A DNA stretch of 64,000 bases, taken from assembly GCF_041438865.1 (NCBI RefSeq), contig NZ_CP109450.1:1550001-1614000 (forward strand), written 5' to 3'. Below, one piece after another: positions 35,301 through 44,837 of the stretch; position 1 is the first letter of the stretch, and each line of letters opens with the position of its first letter. The notes below the pieces were generated by a model. That model did not search any database and was not told the origin of the DNA. It was given only the letters and a program-made list of their open reading frames with translations. A program made the translations under genes and the position numbers. Source of the stretch: Streptomyces sp. NBC_01471 (GTDB lineage: Bacteria; Actinomycetota; Actinomycetes; Streptomycetales; Streptomycetaceae).

Positions 35301-35978
35301 TTAATCGGTGATGCTCGCAATGTTTACAGCATGTTGCGAATCCCTCACGCGGCCCTGTTTCCGCAGCCGGTGCGCCGCGGCGGCGCGCTCGGCGTGCACC
35401 GCGGTGAGGGCACGGGCCCGCTCCGCGTCGCCGCGCGCCACCGCGTCCACGATCGAGCCGTGCTCGGCCCAGGAGACGACGGGAAGGACCGGCTGGTCGA
35501 CCGCGTACATCCAGCTGATCTTCTGCCGCAGCTGGCCGAGCAGCGTGGTCAGCGCCGCACTGCCCGATGACTGTGCCAGCGTCTCGTGGAACCAGCCGCC
35601 GAGCGACCGCAGGTCCTCGCCCTGGCCGCGCCCGGCACGTTCCTGCCCCAGCCTGACCAGGCCGCGGAGCACCTTCAGATGAGCATCGGTCCGCCGCTGG
35701 GCGGCGCGCGCCGCGCCCATCGGCTCCAGCAGCATCCGTATCTCCAGCAGGTCGGCCGCCTCCCGCTCGGTCGGTTCGGCGACACAGGCGCCCGCGTGGC
35801 GGCGGGTGACGACGAACCCCTCGGACTCCAGGGTCCGCAGCGCCTCACGGACAGGGACACGGGAGACGCCGTAGCGGCGCGCGAGCACCTCCTCGGTCAG
35901 CCGGCCACCCCGCTCGTACACCCCCGAGATGATGTCGTCACGGATTGCCGTGCATACCGAATGCGCGGGAATGCGCAT
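35301..35978 (-). CDS. GntR family (FadR/FCD) transcriptional regulator
   Basis: 225 residues. N-terminal winged helix (VYERGGRLTEEVLARRYGVS then RVPVREALRTLESEGFV) and an all-helical FCD ligand domain (LLEIRMLLEPMGAARAAQ, HETLAQSSG, EHGSIVDAVARGDAERAR). The metal/ligand histidines are visible. Its target and ligand are unknown; it lies beside ptsH but on the opposite strand. The C-terminal region (about QHAVNIASITD) is unusually A/T-rich for this genome and ends in TAA. Confidence 0.88.
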   Translation of the reverse strand: MRIPAHSVCTAIRDDIISGVYERGGRLTEEVLARRYGVSRVPVREALRTLESEGFVVTRRHAGACVAEPTEREAADLLEIRMLLEPMGAARAAQRRTDAHLKVLRGLVRLGQERAGRGQGEDLRSLGGWFHETLAQSSGSAALTTLLGQLRQKISWMYAVDQPVLPVVSWAEHGSIVDAVARGDAERARALTAVHAERAAAAHRLRKQGRVRDSQHAVNIASITD

Positions 35979-36160
35979 GACCGAACCTCCGCATCGACGC
36001 CCGCATATCGCGGTCTGTACGCACCTGTGCGGCGACTCTATGGCAGGGCAGGTTAATTCCCGAAGGCCCCCGGTAAATCATGGATATCTTTTGGCCATGT
36101 AAAAACCGGACGTACGAACACCGGGCGTTAGGAAAATGTCCGTGCGAACACCCGGGACGC

Positions 36161-36195
36161 GTGTGGCCCCGGCGCGGCGAGCACCGGGGCCACAC
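36161..36195. terminator. Terminator after the M23 peptidase gene
   Basis: Perfect 12-bp inverted repeat GTGTGGCCCCGG/CCGGGGCCACAC, 11-base loop, just beyond the peptidase stop. Confidence 0.75.
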
Positions 36196-36208
36196 GGGAC
36201 GCGCCGGG

Positions 36209-37000
36209 TCAGACCTTCACACCGTGCGAGCGCAGGTACGCGACGGGGTCGATGTCCGAGCCGTAGTCGGGGCCGGTGCGGGCCTCGAAGTGGAGGTGCG
36301 GGCCCGTGACATTGCCGGTGGCGCCGGAGAGCGCGATCTGCTGGTCCGATGTGACGGACTGGCCGACCGAGACGCCGATGGACGACAGGTGGCCGTACTG
36401 CGTGTACGTGCCGTCGTGCATCCGGATGACGATGTTGTTGCCGTACGCGCCGCCCCAGCCGGCCTCCACGACCGTGCCGGCGCCGACGGCATGGACCGGG
36501 GTGCCGCTCGCGGCGTGGAAGTCGATGCCGGTGTGGCTGCCGGAGGACCAGAGGCTGCCGCCGGTCTTGTAGCCGGTGGACACGTACGAGTCGGCGACCG
36601 GGGGCACGAAGGCGTTGAGGCGCTTGCGGGCCTCGGCCCGGGCCGCGCGCTGCTTGGCCGCCTTCGCCTCGCGCTCCCGCTCGGCCTTCGCCTTCGCGGC
36701 TGCCGCCCTGGCCTTGGCGGCGGCCTTCGCCTTCGCCAAGGCCTCGGCGTGGGCGGCTTCGTGCCGCTGGGCCGTGGCCTGGGCGGCTATCCGGTCGGCG
36801 ACGGTGTCACCGACCAGTATGGTCCGGTCGAGGCGGGCCTCCTGTGCGGTGGAGACCTTCGCGCTGTCGGCCATCGCCGGGGAGGCGAGGGTGCCGATGA
36901 CACCGGCTGTGGCGAGGGTGGCGACTCCGGCGACGCCCGCGGTCCTGCGGGTCGGACGGTTCGGGGCACGGTGCTTGCCGGTAGGGCGGCTGAACGCCAT
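36209..37000 (-). CDS. Secreted M23 metallopeptidase
   Basis: 263 residues. An N-terminal signal peptide ends near residue 44 (ASPAMA). A long alanine/lysine/arginine coiled-coil follows (about 70-125), then a LytM/M23 endopeptidase domain: HTGIDFHA (His156, Asp160) and HLHFEA (His235, His237) supply the zinc ligands and catalytic histidine. It probably cleaves peptidoglycan cross-bridges outside the cell. Its leader contains a ydaO riboswitch, so expression should respond to c-di-AMP. Confidence 0.92.
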   Translation of the reverse strand: MAFSRPTGKHRAPNRPTRRTAGVAGVATLATAGVIGTLASPAMADSAKVSTAQEARLDRTILVGDTVADRIAAQATAQRHEAAHAEALAKAKAAAKARAAAAKAKAEREREAKAAKQRAARAEARKRLNAFVPPVADSYVSTGYKTGGSLWSSGSHTGIDFHAASGTPVHAVGAGTVVEAGWGGAYGNNIVIRMHDGTYTQYGHLSSIGVSVGQSVTSDQQIALSGATGNVTGPHLHFEARTGPDYGSDIDPVAYLRSHGVKV

Positions 37001-37026
37001 GAAGGGGCTGGTCCTTTCCTTCCCTC

Positions 37027-37163
37027 TCGCCTACCGGGTTAGCTGACGGGTTCGGAGCAGGAAGGTCTCCTACGGGCCCGCCCCTGCGGAGCGGCCCCGA
37101 TTCACCCCAGGGACTGAGTGGGTCCCCGGCTCCCCGGGCTCGCGCCTGACGGGGACTCGGCGA
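37027..37163 (-). ncRNA. ydaO-yuaA (c-di-AMP) riboswitch
   Basis: On the minus strand the leader carries the conserved ydaO blocks in order: GGGGAGCCGGGGACCCA, GGGGTGAATCGGGG, GTAGGAGACCTTCCTGCTCC and CGAACCCGTCAGCTAACC, then GGTAGGCGAGAGGG. The TCGCC at 37159-37163 can pair with GGCGA at 37027-37031 to close P1. It ends about 26 bases before the M23 peptidase start. Riboswitches of this class precede cell-wall hydrolase genes in Streptomyces and usually switch expression off when c-di-AMP is high. Confidence 0.9.
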
Positions 37164-37362
37164 TCGCTGCCCGGCGCCGCGGTTGCGGCTTACGTCCGAC
37201 GGACAGCGCATGTGACGGTAAGTGAGCGGTGCCGGTCGGGCCAAACAGAGAGCGGGTTTTGTCGCACATCCCACAGGACATCCCACCGGCAGCAGCCGCC
37301 AAAGGCCGCGCATCCGACAACCACGACATACAGCCCGGGACTCTGTACCCCGGCACGCAGCC

Positions 37363-37395
37363 GGGTCCCGGTGGGCGCGCCGCCCACCGGGACCC
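37363..37395 (-). terminator. Terminator of the M16 peptidase operon
   Basis: Perfect 15-bp inverted repeat GGGTCCCGGTGGGCG with a 3-base loop. A second hairpin (CGGCCGCC/GGCGGCCG) lies between it and the M16 stop, around 37409-37432. Confidence 0.75.
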
Positions 37396-37439
37396 CGGGG
37401 ATCCGCTGCGGCCGCCCGTGCCTCGGGGCGGCCGTGACG

Positions 37440-38831
37440 TCAGCTCGCGACCACGGTCACTTCACCGATGCCCAGCGCCCTGACCGGCTCCACGATCTGT
37501 GCGGCGTCCCCCACCAGGACCGTCACCAGCCGGTCGTCGGGGAAGGCGGAGACCACGGCCGCGGTCGCCTCGACCGTGCCGGTCGCGGCGAGGTGCGCGT
37601 ACAGCTGTGCCTGGAAGTCGTCCGGCAGGTGCTGCTCGACCTGATCGGCCAGCGTGCCCGCGACGGCGGCGGCCGTCTCGTACTTCAGCGGGGCGACGCC
37701 CACCAGGTTCTGTACGGCGACGTCCCGCTCGGCGTCGGTCAGCCCGCCCGCGGCCAGCGTCCTGAGCACCGTCCAGAGGTCGTCGAGCGCGGGTCCGGTC
37801 GACTCGGTGTCCACCGACCCGCTGATGGCGAGCATGGCGGCGCCGGTCCCGTCGGGCGCGGAGCGGATCACCTGGCTGAAGGCCCGCACACCGTAGGTGT
37901 AGCCCTTCTCCTCGCGCAGGACGCGGTCCAGACGGGAGGTGAGCGTGCCGCCCAGGCAGTACGTGCCGAGGACCTGGGCGGGCCAGACCCGGTCGTGCCG
38001 GTCGGCACCGATCCGGCCGATCAGCAGCTGGGTCTGGACCGCTCCGGGGCGGTCCACGACGACCACCCGGCCGGTGTCGTCCGCGGTGATCGGGGGCACC
38101 GGGCGGGGCGTGCCCGCGTTGCCCTTCCACTCGCCGAGGGTCTCGGCGAGCACCGCGTCCAGGTCGGTGCCCGCCAGGTCGCCGACGACCACGGCGGTGG
38201 CTGTCGACGGCCGGACGTACGCGTCGTAGAAGGCACGGACGGCCGGCGCGTCGATGCGCGCCACCGTCTCCTCGGTGCCCTGGCGCGGACGCGACATGCG
38301 CGCGGTGGCCGGGAACAGCTCCTTCGAGAGCTGCTTGGCGGCGCGGCGGGCCGGGTTGGCCAGCTCGTGCGGGATCTCGTCCAGCCGGTTGCCCACGATC
38401 CGCTCGACCTCGCTCGGGGCGAAGGCGGGCGCGCGCAGTGCGTCCGCGAGCAGGCCGAGCGCCTTGGGCAGCCGGGAGACCGGCACTTCCAGGGAGACCC
38501 GGACACCGGGGTGGTCGGCGTGCGCGTCGAGTGTGGCGCCGCAGCGCTCCAGCTCAGCGGCGAACTCCTCGGCGCTGTGCTTGTCGGTGCCCTCGGAGAA
38601 GGCCCTCGCCATGATCGTGGCGATGCCGTCGAGCCCCTCGGGCTCGGCGTCCAGCGGGGCGTCGAGGCTGATCTCGACAGCGACGACCTGCTGTCCGGGA
38701 CGGTCGCAGCGCAGCACCGTCAGGCCGTTGGGCAGGGTGGAGCGCTCGGGGGCCGGGAAGGCCCAGGGCCTGGGGGCACCCGCCTGGGGCTGCGGGTGGA
38801 AGGTCATCGTCACGGCCGCGGGGTCGGTCAC
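37440..38831 (-). CDS. M16 family peptidase-like protein, non-catalytic subunit
   Basis: 463 residues with the two-lobed M16 fold. It lacks the HxxEH zinc motif. Near the C-terminal lobe it keeps the arginine/tyrosine pattern (REEKGYTYGVRAFS) that binds substrate in the paired subunit of bacterial M16B proteases. It therefore most likely forms a heterodimer with the upstream gene, overlapping it by four bases (ATGA). A role in degrading peptides or processing a secreted substrate is inferred. Confidence 0.88.
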   Translation of the reverse strand: MTDPAAVTMTFHPQPQAGAPRPWAFPAPERSTLPNGLTVLRCDRPGQQVVAVEISLDAPLDAEPEGLDGIATIMARAFSEGTDKHSAEEFAAELERCGATLDAHADHPGVRVSLEVPVSRLPKALGLLADALRAPAFAPSEVERIVGNRLDEIPHELANPARRAAKQLSKELFPATARMSRPRQGTEETVARIDAPAVRAFYDAYVRPSTATAVVVGDLAGTDLDAVLAETLGEWKGNAGTPRPVPPITADDTGRVVVVDRPGAVQTQLLIGRIGADRHDRVWPAQVLGTYCLGGTLTSRLDRVLREEKGYTYGVRAFSQVIRSAPDGTGAAMLAISGSVDTESTGPALDDLWTVLRTLAAGGLTDAERDVAVQNLVGVAPLKYETAAAVAGTLADQVEQHLPDDFQAQLYAHLAATGTVEATAAVVSAFPDDRLVTVLVGDAAQIVEPVRALGIGEVTVVAS

Positions 38832-40213
38832 TGGTCCGCCTCTGTGCTCTCGGTGGTCGCGGCGGCCTCGTCGGATACGCCGTCCGCACTGGTCTCTTCG
38901 GGCTCATCGGCGGTGACGGGCTCGTACACCAGCACAGCCCTGTTGTCCGGGCGCAGCCGGGCCTTGGCTACCTCCTGCACCTCGTCGGCCGTGATGTCCA
39001 GCACCCGGCCGACGGCGGTCAGCGCCAGCTGCGGGTCGCCGAACAGCACGGCGTACCTGCACAGTTCGTCGGCGCGGCCGGCGACCGTACCGAGCCGGTC
39101 GAGCCACTCCCGCTCCAGCTGGGCCTGCGCGCGCTCCATCTCCTCGGCCGTGGGCCCCACCGCGGCGAAGCGGGCCAGCTCCTCGTCGACGGCCGCCTCG
39201 ATCTGCGGGACCTCGACACCGCCCGACGTCTTGACGTCCAGCCAGCCGAGCGAGGGGGCGCCGGAGAGCCGCAGCAGGCCGAAGCCCGCGGCGACGGCCG
39301 TACGGTCCCGGCGCACCAGCCTGTTGTGGAGCAGCGACGACTCGCCGCCGCCCAGGATGGTCAGTGCGATGTCCGCCGCGTCGCACGCGCGGGTGCCGTC
39401 CTCGGGGAGCCGGTAGGCGGCCATCAGGGCACGCGAGGGCACCTCCTCGTACAGCTCCTCGCGCACCTCGGCGCCGAGGGTGTCGGGCAGTGAGCCGTCC
39501 CGCGGCGGCTGCTTGCCGTCGTGGGAGGGGATGGTGCCGAAGTACTTCTCGACCCAGGCGAGCGTCTGCTCCGGGTCGATGTCGCCGACGACGGACAGCA
39601 CGGCGTTGTTCGGCGCGTAGTTCGTACGGAAGAACGCGCGGGCGTCCTCCAGCGTCGCCGCGTCCAGGTCGGCCATGGAACCGATCGGCGTGTGGTGGTA
39701 CGGGTGGCCCTCCGGGTAGGAGAGGGCGGTCAGCTTCTCGAACGCCGTGCCGTACGGCACGTTGTCGTAGCGCTGGCGGCGCTCGTTCTTGACGACGTCC
39801 CGCTGGTTCTCCATGGACTCCTCGTCGAGCGCGGCGAGGAGGGAGCCCATCCGGTCGGCCTCCAGCCAGAGCGCCAACTCCAGCTGGTGCGTGGGCATCG
39901 TCTCGAAGTAGTTGGTGCGCTCGAAGCTGGTGGTGCCGTTGAGCGAGCCCCCGGCCCCCTGCACCAGCTCGAAGTGGCCGTTGCCCTCGACCTGTCCCGA
40001 GCCCTGGAACATCAGGTGCTCGAAGAGGTGGGCGAGTCCGGTACGCCCCTTGACTTCGTGGCGTGAACCGACGTCGTACCAGAGGCAGACCGCGGCGACC
40101 GGGGTCAGGTGGTCCTCGGAGAGCACCACCCGCAGGCCGTTGGCCAGCCGGTGTTCGGTCGCTGTCAGGCCGCCGGAACCGGCCTCGGCTGTGGCCGTGT
40201 GACCCATGGGCAT
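38828..40213 (-). CDS. M16 family zinc metallopeptidase, catalytic subunit
   Basis: 461 residues. Inverted zinc motif HLFEH at residues 62-66 (GLAHLFEHLMFQG), with the third ligand Glu144 in the segment ENQRDVVKNER. The last 25 residues are acidic and low in complexity. It pairs with the downstream non-catalytic M16 subunit. No signal peptide is obvious. ATG 40213 has AAGGGA five bases upstream; ATG 40207 is an alternative. It diverges from parC. Confidence 0.9.
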   Translation of the reverse strand: MPMGHTATAEAGSGGLTATEHRLANGLRVVLSEDHLTPVAAVCLWYDVGSRHEVKGRTGLAHLFEHLMFQGSGQVEGNGHFELVQGAGGSLNGTTSFERTNYFETMPTHQLELALWLEADRMGSLLAALDEESMENQRDVVKNERRQRYDNVPYGTAFEKLTALSYPEGHPYHHTPIGSMADLDAATLEDARAFFRTNYAPNNAVLSVVGDIDPEQTLAWVEKYFGTIPSHDGKQPPRDGSLPDTLGAEVREELYEEVPSRALMAAYRLPEDGTRACDAADIALTILGGGESSLLHNRLVRRDRTAVAAGFGLLRLSGAPSLGWLDVKTSGGVEVPQIEAAVDEELARFAAVGPTAEEMERAQAQLEREWLDRLGTVAGRADELCRYAVLFGDPQLALTAVGRVLDITADEVQEVAKARLRPDNRAVLVYEPVTADEPEETSADGVSDEAAATTESTEADQ

Positions 40214-40394
40214 GTACGTCCCTTCGATCGCGTGTGTTGACCGCGTTGAAATGCAGTCCTGCCACTGTATGCAAGCGCGCCGACACCTGGCAGCCATCCC
40301 GGTGTGCACGGGTCGCGGTCGGTGTTGTCGGTGGGACAGTCCACAATGGTCGGCGTCAGTACCGGACCAGGCACGTGAAGGAGCCGCAGCAGCG

Positions 40395-42842
40395 ATGGCC
40401 CGCCGCAGCACGAAGACCCCGCCGCCGGAGGACTTCGAGGAGAAGATTCTCGACATCGACGTGGTCGATGAAATGCAGGGCTCCTTCCTGGAGTACGCGT
40501 ACTCGGTGATCTACTCACGGGCCCTGCCGGACGCCCGTGACGGCATGAAGCCCGTACACCGGCGCATCCTCTACCAGATGAACGAGATGGGGCTGCGGCC
40601 CGACCGCAGCTATGTGAAGTGCGCCCGTGTCGTCGGCGAGGTCATGGGCAAGCTGCACCCGCACGGTGACGCGTCGATCTACGACGCCCTGGTGCGGCTC
40701 TCGCAGCCCTTCTCCATGCGGCTCCCGCTGGTCGACGGACACGGCAACTTCGGCTCGCTCGGCAACGACGACCCGCCGGCCGCGATGCGTTACACCGAGT
40801 GCCGGATGGCCGACGCCACGTCGCTGATGACGGAGTCGATCGACGAGAGCACGGTCGACTTCGAGCCCAACTACGACGGCCAGGAGCGCGAGCCCGTCGT
40901 GCTCCCCGCCGCCTATCCGAACCTGCTGGTCAACGGCTCGTCCGGGATCGCGGTCGGGATGGCGACCAACATGCCCCCGCACAACCTGGGCGAGATCATC
41001 GCGGCGGCCCGCCACCTGATCAAGCACCCGGGCGCCGACCTCGACACCCTGATGCGCTTCGTGCCGGGCCCCGACCTGCCGACCGGTGGCCGGATCGTGG
41101 GTCTTGACGGGATCAGGGACGCCTACGAGCGCGGGCGCGGCACCTTCAAGATCCGCGCGACGGCCACCGTGGAGGACGTCACCCCGCGCCGCAAGGGCAT
41201 CGTCGTCACCGAACTGCCCTTCGCGGTCGGCCCGGAGAAGGTCCGCGCCAAGATCAAGGACCTGGTGGCGTCGAAGAAGCTTCAGGGCATCGCCGATCTG
41301 AAGGACCTCACCGACCGGGCGCACGGGCTGCGGCTGGTCATCGAGATCAAGAACGGCTTCGTGCCGGAGGCCGTGCTCGAACAGCTCTACAAGCTCACCC
41401 CGATGGAGGAGTCCTTCGGGATCAACAACGTGGCGCTGGTCGACGGACAGCCGCTGACGCTGGGCCTCAAGGAGCTCCTGGAGGTCTATCTCGACCACCG
41501 CTTCTCGGTCGTCAGGCGGCGCAGCGAGTTCCGCAGGACCAAGCGGCAGGACCGGCTGCACCTGGTCCTCGGGCTGCTCGTGGCGCTGCTCGACATCGAC
41601 GAGGTCATCCGCCTCATCCGTTCCAGCGACAATTCGGCGCAGGCCAAGGAGCGGCTGATCTCGCACTTCTCGCTGAGCGAGATCCAGACGCAGTACATCC
41701 TGGACACTCCGCTGCGCCGGCTCACCAAGTTCGACCGGATCGAGCTGGAGAGCGAGCGCGACCGGCTGAACAGCGAGATCGAAGAGCTGACCCGGATCCT
41801 GGATTCCGACGCGGAGCTGCGCAAGCTGGTCTCGGCCGAACTGGCCGCGGTGGCGAAGAAGTTCTCCACCGACCGCCGTACGGTACTGCTGGAGTCGGCG
41901 GGCACCCCGGTCGCCGCGGCCTCGCTGGAGGTCGCCGACGACCCGTGCCGGGTGCTGCTGTCGTCCACGGGGCTCCTGGCGCGTACGGCCACCGCCGAAG
42001 CGCTCAGCACGGAGGGGCAGAAGCGCACCAAGCACGATGTCGTGGTCTCGGCCGTACCGGCGACCGCGCGGGGCGACATCGGTGTGGTGACGTCGGCCGG
42101 GCGGCTGCTGCGGCTGGCGGTGATCGACCTGCCGCAGCTGCCGGACACCGCGTCGGCGCCCAGCCTGGCGGGCGGCGCGCAGATCGCGGAGTTCGTCTCG
42201 CTCGCCGACGGTGAGCGGGTCGTCTGCCTCACCACGGTCGACGAGTCGTCACCCGGTCTGGCGATCGGCACCGAACAGGGCATCGTCAAGCGGGTGGTGC
42301 CCGACTACCCCGCCCACAAGGACGAGTTGGAGGTCATCGGCCTCCGGGACGGCGACCGGATCGTCGGCGCGGCCGAGCTGCGGACCGGCGAGGAGGACCT
42401 GGTCTTCATCACGGACGACGCGCAGTTGCTGCGCTATCCGGCCGGACAGGTCAGGCCGCAGGGCCGCCCGGCGGGCGGTATGGCAGGGATCAAGCTGGCC
42501 GACGGGGCCAAGGTGATCTCGTTCACCGCGGTGGATCCGGCGGCCGGTGCGGTGGTCTTCACCGTCGCGAGCTCGCACGGCACGCTGGACGACTCGGTGC
42601 GTACGGCGAAGCTGACCCCGTTCGACCAGTACCCGCGCAAGGGCCGGGCGACCGGCGGGGTGCGCTGCCAGCGCTTCCTGAAGGGCGAGGACCTGCTCGT
42701 GCTGGCCTGGGCGGGAGAGACCCCGGTGCGGGCCGCCGCCGTGAACGGCGCCCCGGCCGAACTGCCGGAACCGGACCCGCGCCGCGACGGCTCGGGCCTG
42801 CCGCTCACCTCGGCGGTGGCGAAGCTCGCGGGACCGGTGTAA
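40395..42842 (+). CDS. parC: DNA topoisomerase IV subunit A
   Basis: Type IIA topoisomerase A subunit, 815 residues. Winged helix and tower regions are complete; the catalytic tyrosine is Tyr133 in [10 protein letters not shown]. The C-terminal beta-pinwheel repeats run from about residue 500 to 790 and lack the GyrA-box consensus QRRGG(K/R)G, which, with the isolated position away from gyrB, favours ParC over GyrA. It decatenates daughter chromosomes. AAGGAG lies 11 bases before ATG 40395. Confidence 0.9.
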   Translation: MARRSTKTPPPEDFEEKILDIDVVDEMQGSFLEYAYSVIYSRALPDARDGMKPVHRRILYQMNEMGLRPDRSYVKCARVVGEVMGKLHPHGDASIYDALVRLSQPFSMRLPLVDGHGNFGSLGNDDPPAAMRYTECRMADATSLMTESIDESTVDFEPNYDGQEREPVVLPAAYPNLLVNGSSGIAVGMATNMPPHNLGEIIAAARHLIKHPGADLDTLMRFVPGPDLPTGGRIVGLDGIRDAYERGRGTFKIRATATVEDVTPRRKGIVVTELPFAVGPEKVRAKIKDLVASKKLQGIADLKDLTDRAHGLRLVIEIKNGFVPEAVLEQLYKLTPMEESFGINNVALVDGQPLTLGLKELLEVYLDHRFSVVRRRSEFRRTKRQDRLHLVLGLLVALLDIDEVIRLIRSSDNSAQAKERLISHFSLSEIQTQYILDTPLRRLTKFDRIELESERDRLNSEIEELTRILDSDAELRKLVSAELAAVAKKFSTDRRTVLLESAGTPVAAASLEVADDPCRVLLSSTGLLARTATAEALSTEGQKRTKHDVVVSAVPATARGDIGVVTSAGRLLRLAVIDLPQLPDTASAPSLAGGAQIAEFVSLADGERVVCLTTVDESSPGLAIGTEQGIVKRVVPDYPAHKDELEVIGLRDGDRIVGAAELRTGEEDLVFITDDAQLLRYPAGQVRPQGRPAGGMAGIKLADGAKVISFTAVDPAAGAVVFTVASSHGTLDDSVRTAKLTPFDQYPRKGRATGGVRCQRFLKGEDLLVLAWAGETPVRAAAVNGAPAELPEPDPRRDGSGLPLTSAVAKLAGPV

Positions 42843-42859
42843 CCGGGGGCGGCACCCAG

Positions 42860-42886
42860 CCGGGCCGGCCCTCTGCCGGCCCGGCG
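42860..42886 (+). terminator. Terminator of parC
   Basis: Perfect 11-bp inverted repeat GCCGGGCCGGC/GCCGGCCCGGC with a 5-base loop, 18 bases after the stop. Confidence 0.75.
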
Positions 42887-43093
42887 CGCGGGTTGCCGCT
42901 GCCGCGAAGCGATGTGGTGACTGTTGGTCGGGCCGGGCACCGCCGGCGGTTCATGTCCTGGATCTGTAACGGAACAAACGGGGCGCAACGTGCGGGGAGG
43001 CCGGCCCATCTGGCTTACCAGCAGGGCGCACCGGGCGCCTTCGCGACAGGGGTTGGGTCTCACCCTGCGGGGAGATCCATGGAAGGAAAGTCC

Positions 43094-43516
43094 ATGACCA
43101 GGACGAAGAAGACCGGAATGAAGGCGCGGGGCGCCCAGGTGGCTGTGCTCGGTGCGCTGGGGCTGGCCTCCGTGGCGCTGGCCGCGGCGCCGGCATTCGC
43201 CAAGGGCTCTGTGGAGATCACGGCGCCGCACACCGCCAAGGTCGGCAGGACCATCGCCGTCAAGGCGCACGGCGGCGACGACAGCGCGGGCTACCTGCAT
43301 CAGCTGTGCCTGGAGGAGAACGGCTTCGGCGAGGGGTGGCACCAGGAGACGTGCAGCGCTGCGGTCAAGGGCGAAGCGCACGTCACCGCGGACGGCACCT
43401 CCGCACGCCGCGGCGACCTGCGGTTCCGCGCGGTGCTGTACGGCTTGACCAGCAAGCACGACCGGAAGCCCGTGCGTCTGCACACCTCTGACGTGGTGAC
43501 GGTGCGGGTCCGCTGA
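43094..43516 (+). CDS. Small secreted protein, function unknown
   Basis: 140 residues with a clear signal peptide (VAVLGALGLASVALAAAPAFA, cut at about residue 34, 21st residue omitted from the motif boundary). The mature part is a small beta-rich domain (SVEITAPHTAKVGRTIAVKA) with two cysteines 16-18 residues apart (LCLEEN and QETC), probably a disulfide. ATG 43094 has GGAAGGA upstream; ATG 43079 is also possible. I do not recognise the family. Confidence 0.75.
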   Translation: MTRTKKTGMKARGAQVAVLGALGLASVALAAAPAFAKGSVEITAPHTAKVGRTIAVKAHGGDDSAGYLHQLCLEENGFGEGWHQETCSAAVKGEAHVTADGTSARRGDLRFRAVLYGLTSKHDRKPVRLHTSDVVTVRVR

Positions 43517-43523
43517 GCAGCAG

Positions 43524-43566
43524 CGCGGCCGTGGGCAGCGGGACTCCCCCTGACCGCGGCCGCGCG
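43524..43566 (+). terminator. Probable terminator of the secreted-protein gene
   Basis: Inverted repeat GCGCGGCCGTGG/CCGCGGCCGCGC with one mismatch and an approximately 18-base loop, starting just after the stop. Confidence 0.5.
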
Positions 43567-43645
43567 GTGCGGCACCCGTTCGCGATGCCGCACCATCACC
43601 CCGCCGGGCGGCGGCGGGCCGGTCACGGATCCGCGTACCGCACGC

Positions 43646-44773
43646 TCAGTACGGCAGCCCGGCCTCTTCGGCCGCGTCCGGTTCCCCGGGCCCTTCGGAG
43701 AGGCCGGGCACATAGCGCAGGACGCCCCACATGGATTCGGCGGGGACGTCCTGCGGCGCGTGCTCGCGGCAGGAGTCGAGCCGCCCGCGTACGGCACCGG
43801 CGTCGATGCCGGACCCGATGAGGACCAGATCGGTGCGGGCCTCATCGCCCTCGGCCCGGGTCGAGGGGTAGAAGCGCAGGAAGTTGCCGACCGCGTGCAG
43901 GGTGTACATCTCCGGGTGGCCGGGGACGCCGAAGTGGACGAACCCCTTGATGCGGTAGAGACCGTCGGGCCGGGCGTCCAGGAACTCCATGAACCGCCGG
44001 GGGTTCATCGGCTCGGCCGAGACGAATCCGACGCTCTCGTAGAGCTCGTGCAGATGGCCGCTGTGATCACCGCCGTCCGCGCGGGTGCCCGCTTCCGCGG
44101 GTGCGGTGTCCGTACCGTCCGGCTCCCCGTCGTCCCGCAGGTCGTCGAAGGAGAGCTGCCCGACGCGCTCGCCGGCCGGTCTGCGGTCGATGAGCAGCCC
44201 GGGATCGATCTGCCCGTACGCGGCGCTGATCACCGGAACCCCGACGGCGTGCTCGCCGACCGCGGCCCGGATGCGCGCCCGGCCGGCCTCGTCCACCCGG
44301 TCGGCCTTGTTGAGGACGACAAGATCGGCGAGGGTCAGATGACGGTCGGTCTCCGGGTGGCGGCTGCGGGTCGCGTCGAACTCGGCGGCGTCGACGACCT
44401 GGACGAGTCCCCCGTACACGATGTCCGGATTGCCGCTGGCCAGGATCATCCTGATGAGCTCCTGCGGCTCCGCGAGGCCGCTCGCCTCGATGACGATGAC
44501 GTCGATCCGCAGGTCGGGGCGGGAGAGCCGGCCCAGGTACTCGTCGAGTTCGCTGGTGTCGACGGCACAGCACAGACAGCCGTCGCCGAGCGACACCATC
44601 GAGTCGACCTGCCCGGCGACGGTCATCGCGTCGATCTCGATCGCGCCGAAGTCGTTGACGACGGCGCCGATCCGGGTGCCTCTGCTCTGCCGCAGCAGAT
44701 GGTTGAGGAGCGTGGTCTTGCCGGATCCGAGGAATCCCGCGAGGACGACGACGGGCACGGGTTTCCTGGACAT
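43646..44773 (-). CDS. CobW/COG0523 G3E-family GTPase (metallochaperone)
   Basis: 375 residues. Walker A GFLGSGKTT (residues 13-21), the metal-binding CxCC motif CLCC at 66-69, NKAD for guanine, and a C-terminal CobW_C domain. A small His-rich loop (DGGDHSGHLHELYE) lies between the two. Proteins of this family deliver zinc, cobalt or iron to target enzymes; no vitamin B12 or zinc-responsive operator is visible nearby, so the metal is unassigned. Confidence 0.88.
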   Translation of the reverse strand: MSRKPVPVVVLAGFLGSGKTTLLNHLLRQSRGTRIGAVVNDFGAIEIDAMTVAGQVDSMVSLGDGCLCCAVDTSELDEYLGRLSRPDLRIDVIVIEASGLAEPQELIRMILASGNPDIVYGGLVQVVDAAEFDATRSRHPETDRHLTLADLVVLNKADRVDEAGRARIRAAVGEHAVGVPVISAAYGQIDPGLLIDRRPAGERVGQLSFDDLRDDGEPDGTDTAPAEAGTRADGGDHSGHLHELYESVGFVSAEPMNPRRFMEFLDARPDGLYRIKGFVHFGVPGHPEMYTLHAVGNFLRFYPSTRAEGDEARTDLVLIGSGIDAGAVRGRLDSCREHAPQDVPAESMWGVLRYVPGLSEGPGEPDAAEEAGLPY

Positions 44774-44837
44774 GGGCACCGATCCTAATGGAGCCGGAGA
44801 CCTGGCGGACCGGCCCGGCGGCCCGGCCCCCGCCGGG

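Noticed and set aside
37212..39416. 734-codon frame opposite the M16 peptidase pair
   Set aside because: Antisense shadow of two genes whose HxxEH and fold motifs are clear on the other strand; its start also covers the riboswitch leader.
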